Positions 51,688-60,954 of a stretch of DNA of 64,000 bases are shown here, piece by piece. Source of the DNA: Lachnospiraceae bacterium (GTDB lineage: Bacteria; Bacillota; Clostridia; Lachnospirales; Lachnospiraceae); the NCBI GenBank assembly GCA_017634065.1, contig JAGBOC010000020.1:1-64000 (forward strand), written 5' to 3'. The position numbers and the translations under genes are program-made. Positions within the stretch are counted from its first letter, which is position 1, and the number at the start of each line of letters is the position of its first letter. The notes beneath the pieces are model-generated. The model was not told where the DNA came from. It made no database searches and saw only the letters and a program-made list of their open reading frames with translations.

Positions 51688-52149
51688 ATGTCATTTTTAA
51701 CAGATTTGTTGAATAATAGACCTCTAATTATTTCAGCGACATCATGGCTTGTGGCAGGGGTCCTAAAAATGTTTGTTGAACTTAAAGTCAACAAAAAGTT
51801 TGTACTTTCAAGGATTGTCGGTGCTGGTGGGATGCCATCATCACATACTTCTACTGTAGTTGCACTCACTATAGCGCTTGGTTTTTATGAAGGTCTTGGA
51901 AGTGGAAGTTTTGCTCTTGCAGTTATATTTGCAATTATAGTTATACATGATGCTACAGGAGTGAGGCTTGAGACAGGTAAACAAGCAAAAGTTTTAAATA
52001 CTATGATGTTTGAGTCAAAAGCATTTGAGGATTTGGATTTTGAAAAGCAGTTGAAAGAATATGTGGGTCATACTCCACTTCAAGCTTTAATTGGCGCATT
52101 AGTTGGTATTTTGGTAGCCTGTTTTATGATATGTGTAGTTTATAAATAA
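51688..52149 (+). CDS. DUF212 (YuiD-like, divergent PAP2) membrane protein
   Basis: A 153-residue membrane protein with about four helices and the divergent PAP2/vanadium-haloperoxidase-like motif VGAGGMPSSHTSTVVALTIALG followed by VIHDATGVRLETGKQAKVLN. It is presumably a lipid phosphatase-like enzyme; the substrate is unknown. AAGAGGT is five bases upstream of ATG 51688. It shares its stop with the next start (TAATG). Confidence 0.9.
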   Translation: MSFLTDLLNNRPLIISATSWLVAGVLKMFVELKVNKKFVLSRIVGAGGMPSSHTSTVVALTIALGFYEGLGSGSFALAVIFAIIVIHDATGVRLETGKQAKVLNTMMFESKAFEDLDFEKQLKEYVGHTPLQALIGALVGILVACFMICVVYK

Positions 52150-53117
52150 TGAAAAGAATAGTTGAAAAAGTTATATTATGTTTATTGTTGCTTTCGCTCT
52201 CATCTTGCAAAGGCATAGAGTTTGAGAACCAAAAAATAGCGAAGGCAGAAGAGTTTTCAAAAGCTGAAGCAATGATATTTGTGGCAGAAGAAAAAAATCG
52301 TTATGAAAATCGTTTCGGTAATTCGCTTTGGAATCTAAAAAGTGGTGATGGAAGTTTGTATTTTAAGGATTATATAGTATCAGTTACAAAAGGATTTATC
52401 GAAAAACTTATGATACTAAAGCTCACTGCAGAGGACTTAAATGTCATAATTAGCAATGCGGATAGTGAGAAAATAACAAAAGCAAGTGAAGAGTATTACA
52501 ATTTACTGACTTATGATGATAAAGAATATATCGGCTGTGCCAAAGATGATGTGCTTCGAGCATTTACTGACTATCATATAGCAAGATTAGTAGTAGATAA
52601 TCTGTCGAAAAATGCAAGTACAGAATTAAGCATATCGGAAGCCAAGGTAATTAGAGTTCAGTATATTGTTTTTGAAGAAAAAGAAATCGCTGATCAGACA
52701 GTAGAGGACTTAAAAAATAGAGGCGCTAATTTTGCTTATTTTGCTAAAACAAGAGGAAAGAACACAGATATTGAAATGATAATAAAAAGAGGCGATGAGA
52801 TGTCCACACGATTTCCAGAACTCTTTTATTTGAGTGATGGTCAAGTTAGTGATGTTATACAATTTAGAAATAGATACTATTTATTTAAGTGTGTAGAAGA
52901 TTATATGGTTGATGAGACAGAAGAGAGAAGACTGGAGGTCCTTAAATCAATGAAAAATCATGAGTTTAAGGAAAAGTTTGAGAGATACGAAAATGAGTAT
53001 AAGATTCGTTCTAACTCAAGTTATTGGAAAGAAATAGATCTTCAAGATGGTAGAAATTGCACAGTAAATAATTTTGAAGAAATATACTATAGATATTTCC
53101 CAAAAACTATAAAATGA
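52149..53117 (+). CDS. PrsA-like parvulin peptidyl-prolyl isomerase lipoprotein
   Basis: A 322-residue extracytoplasmic lipoprotein. The signal peptide ends at a lipobox SSC (Cys20). A helical region at about 30-150 resembles the SurA/PrsA N-domain. A rotamase-like domain at about 160-260 has VIRVQYIVFEEKEIADQTVEDLKNRGANFAYFAK and LSDGQVSDVIQFRNRYYLFKC, typical of parvulins. It would help fold exported proteins. It lies just before envelope-glycan genes and overlaps the flippase gene by four bases. Active-site His residues of classic PrsA are not all obvious, so enzymatic activity is uncertain. Confidence 0.8.
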   Translation: MKRIVEKVILCLLLLSLSSCKGIEFENQKIAKAEEFSKAEAMIFVAEEKNRYENRFGNSLWNLKSGDGSLYFKDYIVSVTKGFIEKLMILKLTAEDLNVIISNADSEKITKASEEYYNLLTYDDKEYIGCAKDDVLRAFTDYHIARLVVDNLSKNASTELSISEAKVIRVQYIVFEEKEIADQTVEDLKNRGANFAYFAKTRGKNTDIEMIIKRGDEMSTRFPELFYLSDGQVSDVIQFRNRYYLFKCVEDYMVDETEERRLEVLKSMKNHEFKEKFERYENEYKIRSNSSYWKEIDLQDGRNCTVNNFEEIYYRYFPKTIK

Positions 53118-54379
53118 GAAGTGATAACCTAAAAATAAAAGATATACTTTGGAATACATTAGGTACAATCACATATTCAGCGGTATCTCTTTTAATATCA
53201 GTTGTTATTATAAATACATCTGGAAGCATTGAGGGCGGAATATTTAGTTTTGGATTTGCAACTCTTGGAAGACTTGTATATATTGGAGCATATTTCGGCA
53301 TACGCCCTATGCATATAGTTGATATTAAATATAGATTTTCATTTAATGAATATTTATTATTTGGCATAAAAGCAGGATGTATTTCTTTTGTGGCAGGAGC
53401 ACTCTTCATATCTGTAAGATATATTATGGGAAATTATCATACTATAAAATCACTACTTCTAATAGTTTTGGTGCTTCATGCTACGATAGATGGTTTAGCT
53501 GACTACTATGAATGTGAGTATCAAAGAGTAAATAAACTTTATATGTGTGGTCAAAGTTTGTTTTTTAGGATTTTACTTTTTACTATTACTCTTATTGTGG
53601 TAGTTTATATAACAAAAAACTTGCTTTTGGCAGAGATTTTAGCGGTAGTTGTTGAGATAGTTGCATTTTATTTTTTTAATATAAAAAGAAGTAATGGCAT
53701 TTTTAAGGATGCAAAGCTTAATACAGCTAATAAAAATATTTTTGCTGAAGCCCTACCACTTTTTTTAGTTACATTTCTTGATATGTATATATTTTCAGCA
53801 ACAAAGTTTTCGATAGACTTAAAACTTGGAGATATGTATAGCGGATTTTATAATCTCGTATTTATGCCAACAAATGTTATATATTTAGTTATGACACTAT
53901 TTATGAAACCAATTTTAACTCCTCTTTCAAATGCTTTTTATAATAATAAGAAAGAGTACAGCGCGATACTTCGAAATACTTTTTTCCTATCACTCGTAAT
54001 TGCTATGGTGTCAATAATTGGGACACTAATCTTTGGGAAAGTTTATTTAAGTATAATTAGTATCATAACTGGAGGGGCATATAATAATATCGGGAGTGTA
54101 ATAGTTTTTAAGAACTTTTCTTTGGATTTCATAGTGCTACTTATAGTTATTGTTGGTGGTGCTTTTTATACTATCTGTACCCCTATGTATTTTGCAATAA
54201 TAATAGAGAATAAACAAAAGTATTTACTCTTATCATATGGAATAAATGCAGTAATATCGTTCTTTATATCAAGAATGTTTGTAACAACTGCTGGAATCAT
54301 TGGTGCATCGATTTCATTTTTGTTAAGTATGTTTTTACTATTTACTGGGGTTATAATAGTGAAGGGTGTGACAAAATGA
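53114..54379 (+). CDS. Polysaccharide flippase-like (MATE/MOP superfamily) membrane protein
   Basis: A 421-residue protein with about twelve to fourteen hydrophobic helices, resembling Wzx-type lipid-linked oligosaccharide flippases: ILWNTLGTITYSAVSLLISVVIINT at the start, a central FAEALPLFLVTFLDMYIFSATKFSIDL and the terminal helices after residue 340. It probably turns lipid-linked glycan units across the membrane. It overlaps genes on both sides by four bases, so it is tightly coupled with the glycosyltransferase that follows. Confidence 0.85.
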   Translation: MRSDNLKIKDILWNTLGTITYSAVSLLISVVIINTSGSIEGGIFSFGFATLGRLVYIGAYFGIRPMHIVDIKYRFSFNEYLLFGIKAGCISFVAGALFISVRYIMGNYHTIKSLLLIVLVLHATIDGLADYYECEYQRVNKLYMCGQSLFFRILLFTITLIVVVYITKNLLLAEILAVVVEIVAFYFFNIKRSNGIFKDAKLNTANKNIFAEALPLFLVTFLDMYIFSATKFSIDLKLGDMYSGFYNLVFMPTNVIYLVMTLFMKPILTPLSNAFYNNKKEYSAILRNTFFLSLVIAMVSIIGTLIFGKVYLSIISIITGGAYNNIGSVIVFKNFSLDFIVLLIVIVGGAFYTICTPMYFAIIIENKQKYLLLSYGINAVISFFISRMFVTTAGIIGASISFLLSMFLLFTGVIIVKGVTK

Positions 54380-55365
54380 GTAAGCTTGACAAAAAATATG
54401 ATGTAGTTATATTAACTCATGCTCCAAAGAGTTATTTTGCAGAATCACTTTTACTGGTTTTAAATCAAACTATATCTCCAGAAAAGATTATAGTTTATAA
54501 TACGAACAAAGAATTATTTGATGTGGAAATCAGTAATAGTCTTGGCTTAACGATAGATGATATAATCAATAAGAGATTTAAAGAAAAAATTGAAGTTATA
54601 CATATTGATGAAAATGAGTTTGACCATGGCAAAGCAAGAAATGACGCTACTAAATTAGGAAATGCAGAGTATATATTATTTCTAACTGATGATGCTGTGC
54701 CATATGATAATCTTATGTGCGAGAAACTTCTTTCAGCTTTTGATAAATATAGCACTGAAAAATCGAAAGTTGCAGTTACATATGCGAGACAGATAGCAAG
54801 AAATGATGCAAAATTAAAAGAAAGATATATAAGAGAGTTTAACTATCCAGATTATGACATTATAAAGGAAAAATCTAAAGAAGCAGAATTAGGTATCAAG
54901 AATTATTTTTGTTCTAATGTGTGTGCGATGTATGATAGAGATATCTTCAATAAAATGGGCTGTTTTGAAGAAAATCTTATCCTAAATGAAGATACATTTT
55001 ATGTATATAAAGCAATAAATAGTGGATATAAAGTAGTGTACTGTGCAGAGGCTAAAGTAGAACACTCACACAACTTAAACTATAGAGAGCAGTTTAGTAG
55101 AAACTTTGATATAGGTGTATCTCAACAAGAAAAAAGAGATATCTTTGAAAAAATACCATCAATCAGTGAAGGAAAAAGATTAGCATTATATGTAACGAAA
55201 AAATTATTATCTGGTTTACATATATTTATGATAGTTGACTTTTGGATAGAGTGTATATATAGGTATTTGGGTTTTTGCAAAGGTAAGAATTACGAGAAAT
55301 TATCTATTGATAAGTGTATAAAATACGCGTCAAATAAAAAATATTTTATAAAGAAAAAAGCTTAA
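54376..55365 (+). CDS. GT2 family glycosyltransferase, rhamnosyltransferase-like
   Basis: A 329-residue GT-A fold enzyme. The N-terminal YDVVILTHAPKSYFAESL is followed by FDHGKARNDATKLGNAEYILFLTDDAVPYD near residue 76, which fits the FDHGxTRN...TQDA pattern of rhamnosyltransferases. An acceptor-site ENLILNEDTFYVYKAINSGY lies near 195, and a hydrophobic C-terminal part (HIFMIVDFWIECIYRYLG) suggests membrane association. Donor is inferred from the pattern only. It lies two bases upstream of an ABC-2 permease gene, in the same unit. Confidence 0.87.
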   Translation: MSKLDKKYDVVILTHAPKSYFAESLLLVLNQTISPEKIIVYNTNKELFDVEISNSLGLTIDDIINKRFKEKIEVIHIDENEFDHGKARNDATKLGNAEYILFLTDDAVPYDNLMCEKLLSAFDKYSTEKSKVAVTYARQIARNDAKLKERYIREFNYPDYDIIKEKSKEAELGIKNYFCSNVCAMYDRDIFNKMGCFEENLILNEDTFYVYKAINSGYKVVYCAEAKVEHSHNLNYREQFSRNFDIGVSQQEKRDIFEKIPSISEGKRLALYVTKKLLSGLHIFMIVDFWIECIYRYLGFCKGKNYEKLSIDKCIKYASNKKYFIKKKA

Positions 55366-55367
55366 TA

Positions 55368-56159
55368 ATGTTTTTGTCATTAATTAAAAATTGGAAAATG
55401 ATTTTGAGCCTGGCGAAATCTGATTTTAAGAAGAGATTTGTTGGGTCATATTTTGGTGTGCTTTGGATGTTCATTCAACCACTTGCGACAGTTCTTGTCT
55501 ATACACTTATTTTTCAGGTTGGATTTAAATCTACACCACCAGTACCAGGAGTTCCATATGTACTTTGGTTGATACCGGGAATCATACCTTGGTTTTATTT
55601 CCAAGATGCAGTATTGCAAGGAACTGGAGTTTTATACGAATACAATTTTTTAGTTAAAAAAGTTGTGTTTAATGTGGCAATGCTCCCTGCGGTGAAACTT
55701 GTATCAGTGTTTTTCAGTCATATATGTTTTGTAGCTATTATGTTTATAGTATTTATGGTTACACATATGCCTTTTAACGTAAAATGTTTTGCTATAATCT
55801 ATTTTTCATTTTCCTTATCTGTTTTTTCACTTGGCATTATCTATTTTACAAGTGCGATAAATGTTTTCTTTAAGGATATGGGACAAATTGTAGCAATCCT
55901 TATGCAGTTTGGAATATGGATGGCTCCAATAATGTATGATGAAAGTTTATTTGAAAGTAGAGCACAGATTGTTTGCAAACTTATAAAGCTTAATCCAATA
56001 TATTATATTGTGAAAGGTTATAGATTTGCGATGATTAATGATAATTTTAATGACATTATATATCTCACAATTTATTTTTGGATAGTTACTATTTTAATAT
56101 TTGTTATAGGAAGCAAAGTGTTCAACAGATTTAAAGTACATTTTGCAGATGTTTTGTAA
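55368..56159 (+). CDS. ABC-2 type polysaccharide/polyol-phosphate export permease (TagG/Wzm-like)
   Basis: A 263-residue six-helix permease. Family signs are SDFKKRFVGSYFGVLWMFIQPLATVLVYTLIF at the N-terminus, VPYVLWLIPGIIPWFYFQDAVLQGTGVLYEYNFLVKKVVF, and LNPIYYIVKGYRFAMI near the C-terminus, as in TagG and Wzm. Such permeases need a partner ATPase (TagH/Wzt), usually in the next gene. Here the next gene is plsC-like and no Wzt-type ATPase is in the window. It may use an ATPase encoded elsewhere. Confidence 0.9.
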   Translation: MFLSLIKNWKMILSLAKSDFKKRFVGSYFGVLWMFIQPLATVLVYTLIFQVGFKSTPPVPGVPYVLWLIPGIIPWFYFQDAVLQGTGVLYEYNFLVKKVVFNVAMLPAVKLVSVFFSHICFVAIMFIVFMVTHMPFNVKCFAIIYFSFSLSVFSLGIIYFTSAINVFFKDMGQIVAILMQFGIWMAPIMYDESLFESRAQIVCKLIKLNPIYYIVKGYRFAMINDNFNDIIYLTIYFWIVTILIFVIGSKVFNRFKVHFADVL

Positions 56160-56908
56160 TGATTAAGTTAATTATAATTTTAATTTTTGCTGTGTTTGTT
56201 AGCATTTATACTATGTTTGATTTTATAGTTTGCTCACTAATAGCACTATTTAATCAAAAAATAGTGAGAAGGCATAGTGTAAGAGTTGTAAAGTTTATAT
56301 TTAGGTTCGTTATCCTTGTATCTGGTGTGAAAGTGTATGTGGCTGGACTAGAGCATTTAAAATCACTAGATAATGAGAAATCATATTTTGCTATTTCAAA
56401 TCATAGAGGTTTTTTTGATATAATTACTGGATACCTACTATTTGATAAAGACACAGGAATAATAGCAAAGGATAGTTTGGGAAAGATTCCTATTTTAAGA
56501 TACTGGATGAAAAGAATCAATTGCTTGTTTTTAAATAGACATGATTTGAGAGATGGAATGAGAATGGTGCTAGATGCTATTAAGAACATAAATAATGGTA
56601 TAAGTATGTGGGTTTTTCCAGAGGGAACAAGATGTCAAAGTAAAAATCCACTTGAACTTTTAGAGTTTAAACAGGGAACATTTAAAATACCGGAGAAAAC
56701 TGATAGTTATATTTTGCCAATAGCATTTAGAAATACTGAAAAGGCATATGAGGATCAGAAACCGTTTTTGAAATCTACGGATATATATATAAATATTGGC
56801 GCTCCTTATAAGATAAGTGAGCTAAATAGTAATGATAATGTTGCTGTCTATAGCCAGGAAATAATAAAAAAATTGTTAGCGGAGGAAAACAAATGGCAGA
56901 GAATGTAG
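56159..56908 (+). CDS. plsC: 1-acyl-sn-glycerol-3-phosphate acyltransferase (PlsC-like)
   Basis: A 249-residue membrane-associated acyltransferase that makes phosphatidic acid. N-terminal hydrophobic helix, then the catalytic HX4D in NHRGFFDIITG near residue 81, a basic acceptor site around LFLNRHDLRDG near 122, and FPEGTRCQSKNPLELLEFKQGTF near 155. Length is usual. It starts at TAATG over the permease stop and ends 16 bases inside the response regulator gene. Confidence 0.92.
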   Translation: MIKLIIILIFAVFVSIYTMFDFIVCSLIALFNQKIVRRHSVRVVKFIFRFVILVSGVKVYVAGLEHLKSLDNEKSYFAISNHRGFFDIITGYLLFDKDTGIIAKDSLGKIPILRYWMKRINCLFLNRHDLRDGMRMVLDAIKNINNGISMWVFPEGTRCQSKNPLELLEFKQGTFKIPEKTDSYILPIAFRNTEKAYEDQKPFLKSTDIYINIGAPYKISELNSNDNVAVYSQEIIKKLLAEENKWQRM

Positions 56909-57606
56909 AGAAAAAGAATATTTTAGTAGTTGATGATGAAAAAGAGATTGCTGAATTAATTGAAATTCATTTGATGAGCCAAGATTATAATGTCACAAAA
57001 GCAAAAAATGGTGTAGAGGCTCTAAAACTGCTAAATGAGAATCATTTTGACTTGGTGCTTCTTGATGTTATGATGCCAAAAATGGATGGAAAAGAGACAC
57101 TTAAAAAGATAAGAGAAAAGTCTAATGTGCCTGTGATAATGGTTACAGCAAAGACAAGTGAAAAAGACAAGGTTGAGGGTCTGACACTTGGTGCTGATGA
57201 CTATGTAACTAAACCTATAAAGCCACTTGAACTTATAGCAAGAGTTAAAGCACAGCTTAGAAGATTTACAGTCTTAAATCCTAATAAAGTTGAAGTAGAA
57301 GAACCAAATGAGATAAGAATTAGAAATCTTTATGTCAATAAAATGACACATGAAGTTCAAGTTGATGAAGAGCAAATTAAACTTACGAAGATTGAGTTTG
57401 ATATATTATATTTACTTGCTAAAAATCCAAATAAGGTATTCTCTACTGAAGAAATCTTTGAAAATGTATGGAAAGAAAAGAACTTTGATGCCACAAATAA
57501 TGTAATGGTACACATCAGGAGACTTAGAAATAAATTGAAAGAAGAGACAAGAGAAGAAAAAATCATAACTACAGTTTGGGGAGTTGGCTATAAGATTGAG
57601 AAGTAG
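56893..57606 (+). CDS. OmpR-family response regulator (VanR-like)
   Basis: A 237-residue two-component regulator. The receiver domain spans 1-120: acidic pair VVDDEKE, phospho-acceptor Asp in VLLDVMMPKMDGKE (about residue 57), MVTAKTSEKDKVEGLTLGADDYVTKPIKPLEL. The winged-helix DNA-binding domain follows (ILYLLAKNPNKVFSTEEIFENVWKE, NNVMVHIRRLRNKL, VWGVGYKIE). GGAGG inside plsC is its ribosome site. It overlaps the histidine kinase gene. Likely targets are its own operon and the ABC-like module behind it, by position only. Confidence 0.95.
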   Translation: MAENVEKKNILVVDDEKEIAELIEIHLMSQDYNVTKAKNGVEALKLLNENHFDLVLLDVMMPKMDGKETLKKIREKSNVPVIMVTAKTSEKDKVEGLTLGADDYVTKPIKPLELIARVKAQLRRFTVLNPNKVEVEEPNEIRIRNLYVNKMTHEVQVDEEQIKLTKIEFDILYLLAKNPNKVFSTEEIFENVWKEKNFDATNNVMVHIRRLRNKLKEETREEKIITTVWGVGYKIEK

Positions 57607-58666
57607 ACTCTTCAAAAATTATTATAGTAGGTTCGTTTTAAATGTTGTGAGTGCAAGTATAATTTTGTTTGCATTTACATCATTTTTAGTTTACAACACA
57701 ATCATCCTTGAAGATAATAAAGAAAATATCAATCTGTATTCACTAATCCTGTTTTTACTACTTGGCATCGTTGCTTTTGCTATAACATTTATATTTTTGG
57801 AAAGAAAGAGAAATAATTATATTGAAGAAATCTATCAGGGAATTGAAAAAATGTCACAGGGTGATTTGAATAGCAAGATTGAATCAAAAGGTGATGATGA
57901 ACTTTCTATGATGGCATTTAACATAAATGTTATGCAAGACACTATTAAGAAATTGATAGTGAGTGAAAAGGAAAGTGAGAAAACAAAGAATGAACTTATA
58001 ACTAATATCGCACATGATTTGCGAACTCCACTTACATCTATTATCGGATATCTTGATATTTTAGTTAATAATGAAAACTTACCTCCTGAAAAGAAAAAGG
58101 ACTATCTTGGAATTGCTTTTGAAAAATCAAAGAAGCTCGAAGTCCTTATAGAAGATTTGTTCTCATTTACAAAGATGAATTATGGTGATGAACTTGTTGT
58201 AAATCGAGAGAGAATTGATATAGTTGAACTTTTAAATCAATTAGTTTCAGAATTATATCCACTATTTGAAAATAATGATCTTGAGTGTAATTTTCAATCT
58301 AATGTCAATTCACTATTTATGAATTTGGACCCTAAACTTATAGTAAGGTTATTTGAAAACTTGATAAATAATGCCATTAAATATGGAAAAGATGGTAAAG
58401 TAATAATTATAAAATTAAAGTATATTAAAGATGCTGATATTGTAGAAATTAGTATCATCAATTATGGCCGTCTCATCCCAGAAGAAGCCTTGAAGAAAAT
58501 ATTTGAAAAGTTTTATAGGGTTGACAATTCAAGAACGAGTTCTACAGGTGGTACGGGTTTGGGTCTTGCAATCGCAAAAAGCATTGTGGAACTTCATGAT
58601 GGTGAGATTTCAGTTAAGTCTGATGCCGATGGTACGGAGTTTAAAGTTATTTTTAAGACAAATTAA
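57584..58666 (+). CDS. Sensor histidine kinase (VanS-like)
   Basis: A 360-residue membrane kinase. Two TM helices (about 18-38 and 50-70) are separated by a very short outer loop of about a dozen residues, so it probably senses in or at the membrane. HAMP spans about 72-125 (GIEKMSQGDLNSKIES), HisKA has NIAHDLRTPLTSIIGYLDIL with the phospho-accepting His near 144, and HATPase_c has NLINNAIKYGKDG, VDNSRTSSTGGTGLGLAIAKSI. All boxes are intact. The start is uncertain: TTG 57584 (as listed) or TTG 57596, both inside the end of the regulator gene; GGGGAG upstream favours 57596. Confidence 0.92.
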   Translation: MAIRLRSRLFKNYYSRFVLNVVSASIILFAFTSFLVYNTIILEDNKENINLYSLILFLLLGIVAFAITFIFLERKRNNYIEEIYQGIEKMSQGDLNSKIESKGDDELSMMAFNINVMQDTIKKLIVSEKESEKTKNELITNIAHDLRTPLTSIIGYLDILVNNENLPPEKKKDYLGIAFEKSKKLEVLIEDLFSFTKMNYGDELVVNRERIDIVELLNQLVSELYPLFENNDLECNFQSNVNSLFMNLDPKLIVRLFENLINNAIKYGKDGKVIIIKLKYIKDADIVEISIINYGRLIPEEALKKIFEKFYRVDNSRTSSTGGTGLGLAIAKSIVELHDGEISVKSDADGTEFKVIFKTN

Positions 58667-58668
58667 TT

Positions 58669-60954
58669 ATGATAAATAAGGTAAAAAAAGTCTATAGCAT
58701 ATTCTTTTTAGTAGTGATATTTTGCTTAAATACATTTATATTTTCATCTTATGCTGAAAATGTAAATATTAATTTGAACTATGGTGTTAATAAAGTTGCA
58801 AAAAATGATGCAAGTTTGCCAGTTGAATTAACTATAGAGAATAAGGACTCACAAAGATTTGTGGGCTATCTTACTCTTAACGTATATGAAAATAATAATT
58901 CGGTTTTTGTTTATAGGATAGATGTAGATATTGATGAGAGATCAACTAATACTTATTATAGAGATATATCTATTACTAATTTGTCAAATACTCTGATAAT
59001 TAACTTGTATAATAGAAAAGAAGAATTAGTTGCAAATGAGCGAACAAATATTGATCTATCATTTTATAATGAAAAAATAATTATTGGTGTAGTATCATCA
59101 AATTATAGTTCATTGTCTTATCTTGATAATTTACTACTATCTAATAGTACAATGCAGACAAAGCTTGTCGAAATAGATTTGGATGATTTAAGAAAAAATA
59201 GTAATTATCTTGACCCAGTTGATTTACTTATAATATCAGATTATAGGATGGAAAATGACAAGTCTATTGAAGATTCAATATATTCTATTTTAAATGATGG
59301 AAAAATGTTATTTGTAGGGCTTGGCGGAACTAATGGCATAAACTCTATGCCATATTTTTTGAGAAACAATTTAGTTGGAAATAGTAGTGAGATTAATGGT
59401 AAGACAATCTTTGAGTTAAATGGTGCGAAAAGAATTGAGCAAGTAGAGCAAAATATGTATATTGAAAAATTGAATGTTGAAAATGGAATAGTTGTATGTT
59501 TCCCATTCAATTTCACGGAACTTGGGAGAGAAAAAGAAGCATCACAAAAGTTTATTAATTATTTAGAAAAAAGCGTTGATAGAAATTGGCTACTCAAATT
59601 AAATAATAGTAATAATTCATACTTTAATAATAATTATTACAATATAAGTAATATATTAAATATAATTGATAAAGTGAAATTGCCTGATATATTCATTATA
59701 TCTGCACTTCTACTTTTTTATGTGACATTTCTCACAATTATAATATATGTTTTTTTACGAAATGTAAACAAAAGAGAAGAATACGGCAAATATGCGATAA
59801 TATTTTCACTAATATATACAATAATAATGGTTTACTTTGGATATTCAGTAATGAAAAAGAATACTTTTTTAACCTACTTAAGTATTGTGAATATAAAAGA
59901 TTCAAATGTTAGAGAGACTGCCTTTTTAAATTTCAGAACAAGCGAGAATGGAAATTATTCATTTGACACAAATAAAAATATTAAATTAAGTCCTATACTT
60001 AAAAATAATAAAGAGCCTATAATGAGTCTAAACTTTATGAACTCTGGGAAAATAAAGTCAACAACTTTTACAGAAGATAACGATAGAAAGTTTGTAAGTG
60101 TTGAAAATGCAAAAGATTTTGATTCTAATATTTTCATTTATGAGAATAGCAGTTATCTAAATGATGTATATAATCTTGACTGTTCTTTCCAAAGATTCGA
60201 TGGAGTTGTGACAGGTAGGATAACAAACAAAATGAATGTTACTATTAGAGATGCACATATTTTATTTTTTGGAAAAGTACTTCGAATTGGTGATATAGAA
60301 CCTAATCATAGTATCTCATTATCAAGAGCCACAGTTATTGGTGCTCCAATAGGAAATAATCTTATGATTTCAGATATATTATCAGATGAGAATAATAGAA
60401 ATCTTGTGAAGTATTATTTGGATGAAAATGTGTTTGGATATTATGATTATGGGCTTCTTTTTGGATTTATTGATGATAATGGTACCATTGATGTGAGGTC
60501 AAGCGATGTTGGAGATGTCTATGGTAGGACACTTATAGTGACTAAAATCAATAGAGAGCAGTCATTTATAGTAGATGATTATTGTTCTTTGGAAAACCAA
60601 GTTAATAATGTTGAAGGCTATTATGATTATGAGACTAACACAATAAATGGAGATACTGAAGTTGTAAATGAGTATTATCTAAATGACAATATAAGCAAAA
60701 TATATTTTGAGGGAATAGATAGCTATGATTATGGCTCACTTGAATCATATGTGCCATTTTATGGAGAGATTTCAGCATTTAATTATCATACAAATAATTA
60801 TGAAGAAGTAATAAATAATACGATTGATATTAATACATTAGGTAATTATCTAATGCCTGGAAATAGAATAATTATAAAGTTTAATCCTTTGAGTAGGGAT
60901 CCACTTTATAGAAAAGTTAGTATACCAGTTTTAAGAGTGATAGCAGAAAAATGA
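58669..60954 (+). CDS. Large exported protein of an ABC-like module, unknown function
   Basis: A 761-residue protein with a signal peptide (residues 1-29, YSIFFLVVIFCLNTFIFSSYAE). Residues 30-135 form a beta domain (GVNKVAKNDASLPVELTIENK). Residues 138-300 resemble a glutamine-amidotransferase-like (GldG/DUF4350-type) fold: IIIGVVSSNYSSLSYLDNLL, VDLLIISDYRM, DGKMLFVGLGGTNG. Two TM helices follow at about 340-362 and 376-396, then a long extracellular beta-rich region (about 400-761). It starts two bases after the kinase gene and overlaps the ABC-like gene by four. I do not recognise the full architecture; it may be the extracytoplasmic arm of a transporter or envelope-stress sensor. Confidence 0.75.
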   Translation: MINKVKKVYSIFFLVVIFCLNTFIFSSYAENVNINLNYGVNKVAKNDASLPVELTIENKDSQRFVGYLTLNVYENNNSVFVYRIDVDIDERSTNTYYRDISITNLSNTLIINLYNRKEELVANERTNIDLSFYNEKIIIGVVSSNYSSLSYLDNLLLSNSTMQTKLVEIDLDDLRKNSNYLDPVDLLIISDYRMENDKSIEDSIYSILNDGKMLFVGLGGTNGINSMPYFLRNNLVGNSSEINGKTIFELNGAKRIEQVEQNMYIEKLNVENGIVVCFPFNFTELGREKEASQKFINYLEKSVDRNWLLKLNNSNNSYFNNNYYNISNILNIIDKVKLPDIFIISALLLFYVTFLTIIIYVFLRNVNKREEYGKYAIIFSLIYTIIMVYFGYSVMKKNTFLTYLSIVNIKDSNVRETAFLNFRTSENGNYSFDTNKNIKLSPILKNNKEPIMSLNFMNSGKIKSTTFTEDNDRKFVSVENAKDFDSNIFIYENSSYLNDVYNLDCSFQRFDGVVTGRITNKMNVTIRDAHILFFGKVLRIGDIEPNHSISLSRATVIGAPIGNNLMISDILSDENNRNLVKYYLDENVFGYYDYGLLFGFIDDNGTIDVRSSDVGDVYGRTLIVTKINREQSFIVDDYCSLENQVNNVEGYYDYETNTINGDTEVVNEYYLNDNISKIYFEGIDSYDYGSLESYVPFYGEISAFNYHTNNYEEVINNTIDINTLGNYLMPGNRIIIKFNPLSRDPLYRKVSIPVLRVIAEK

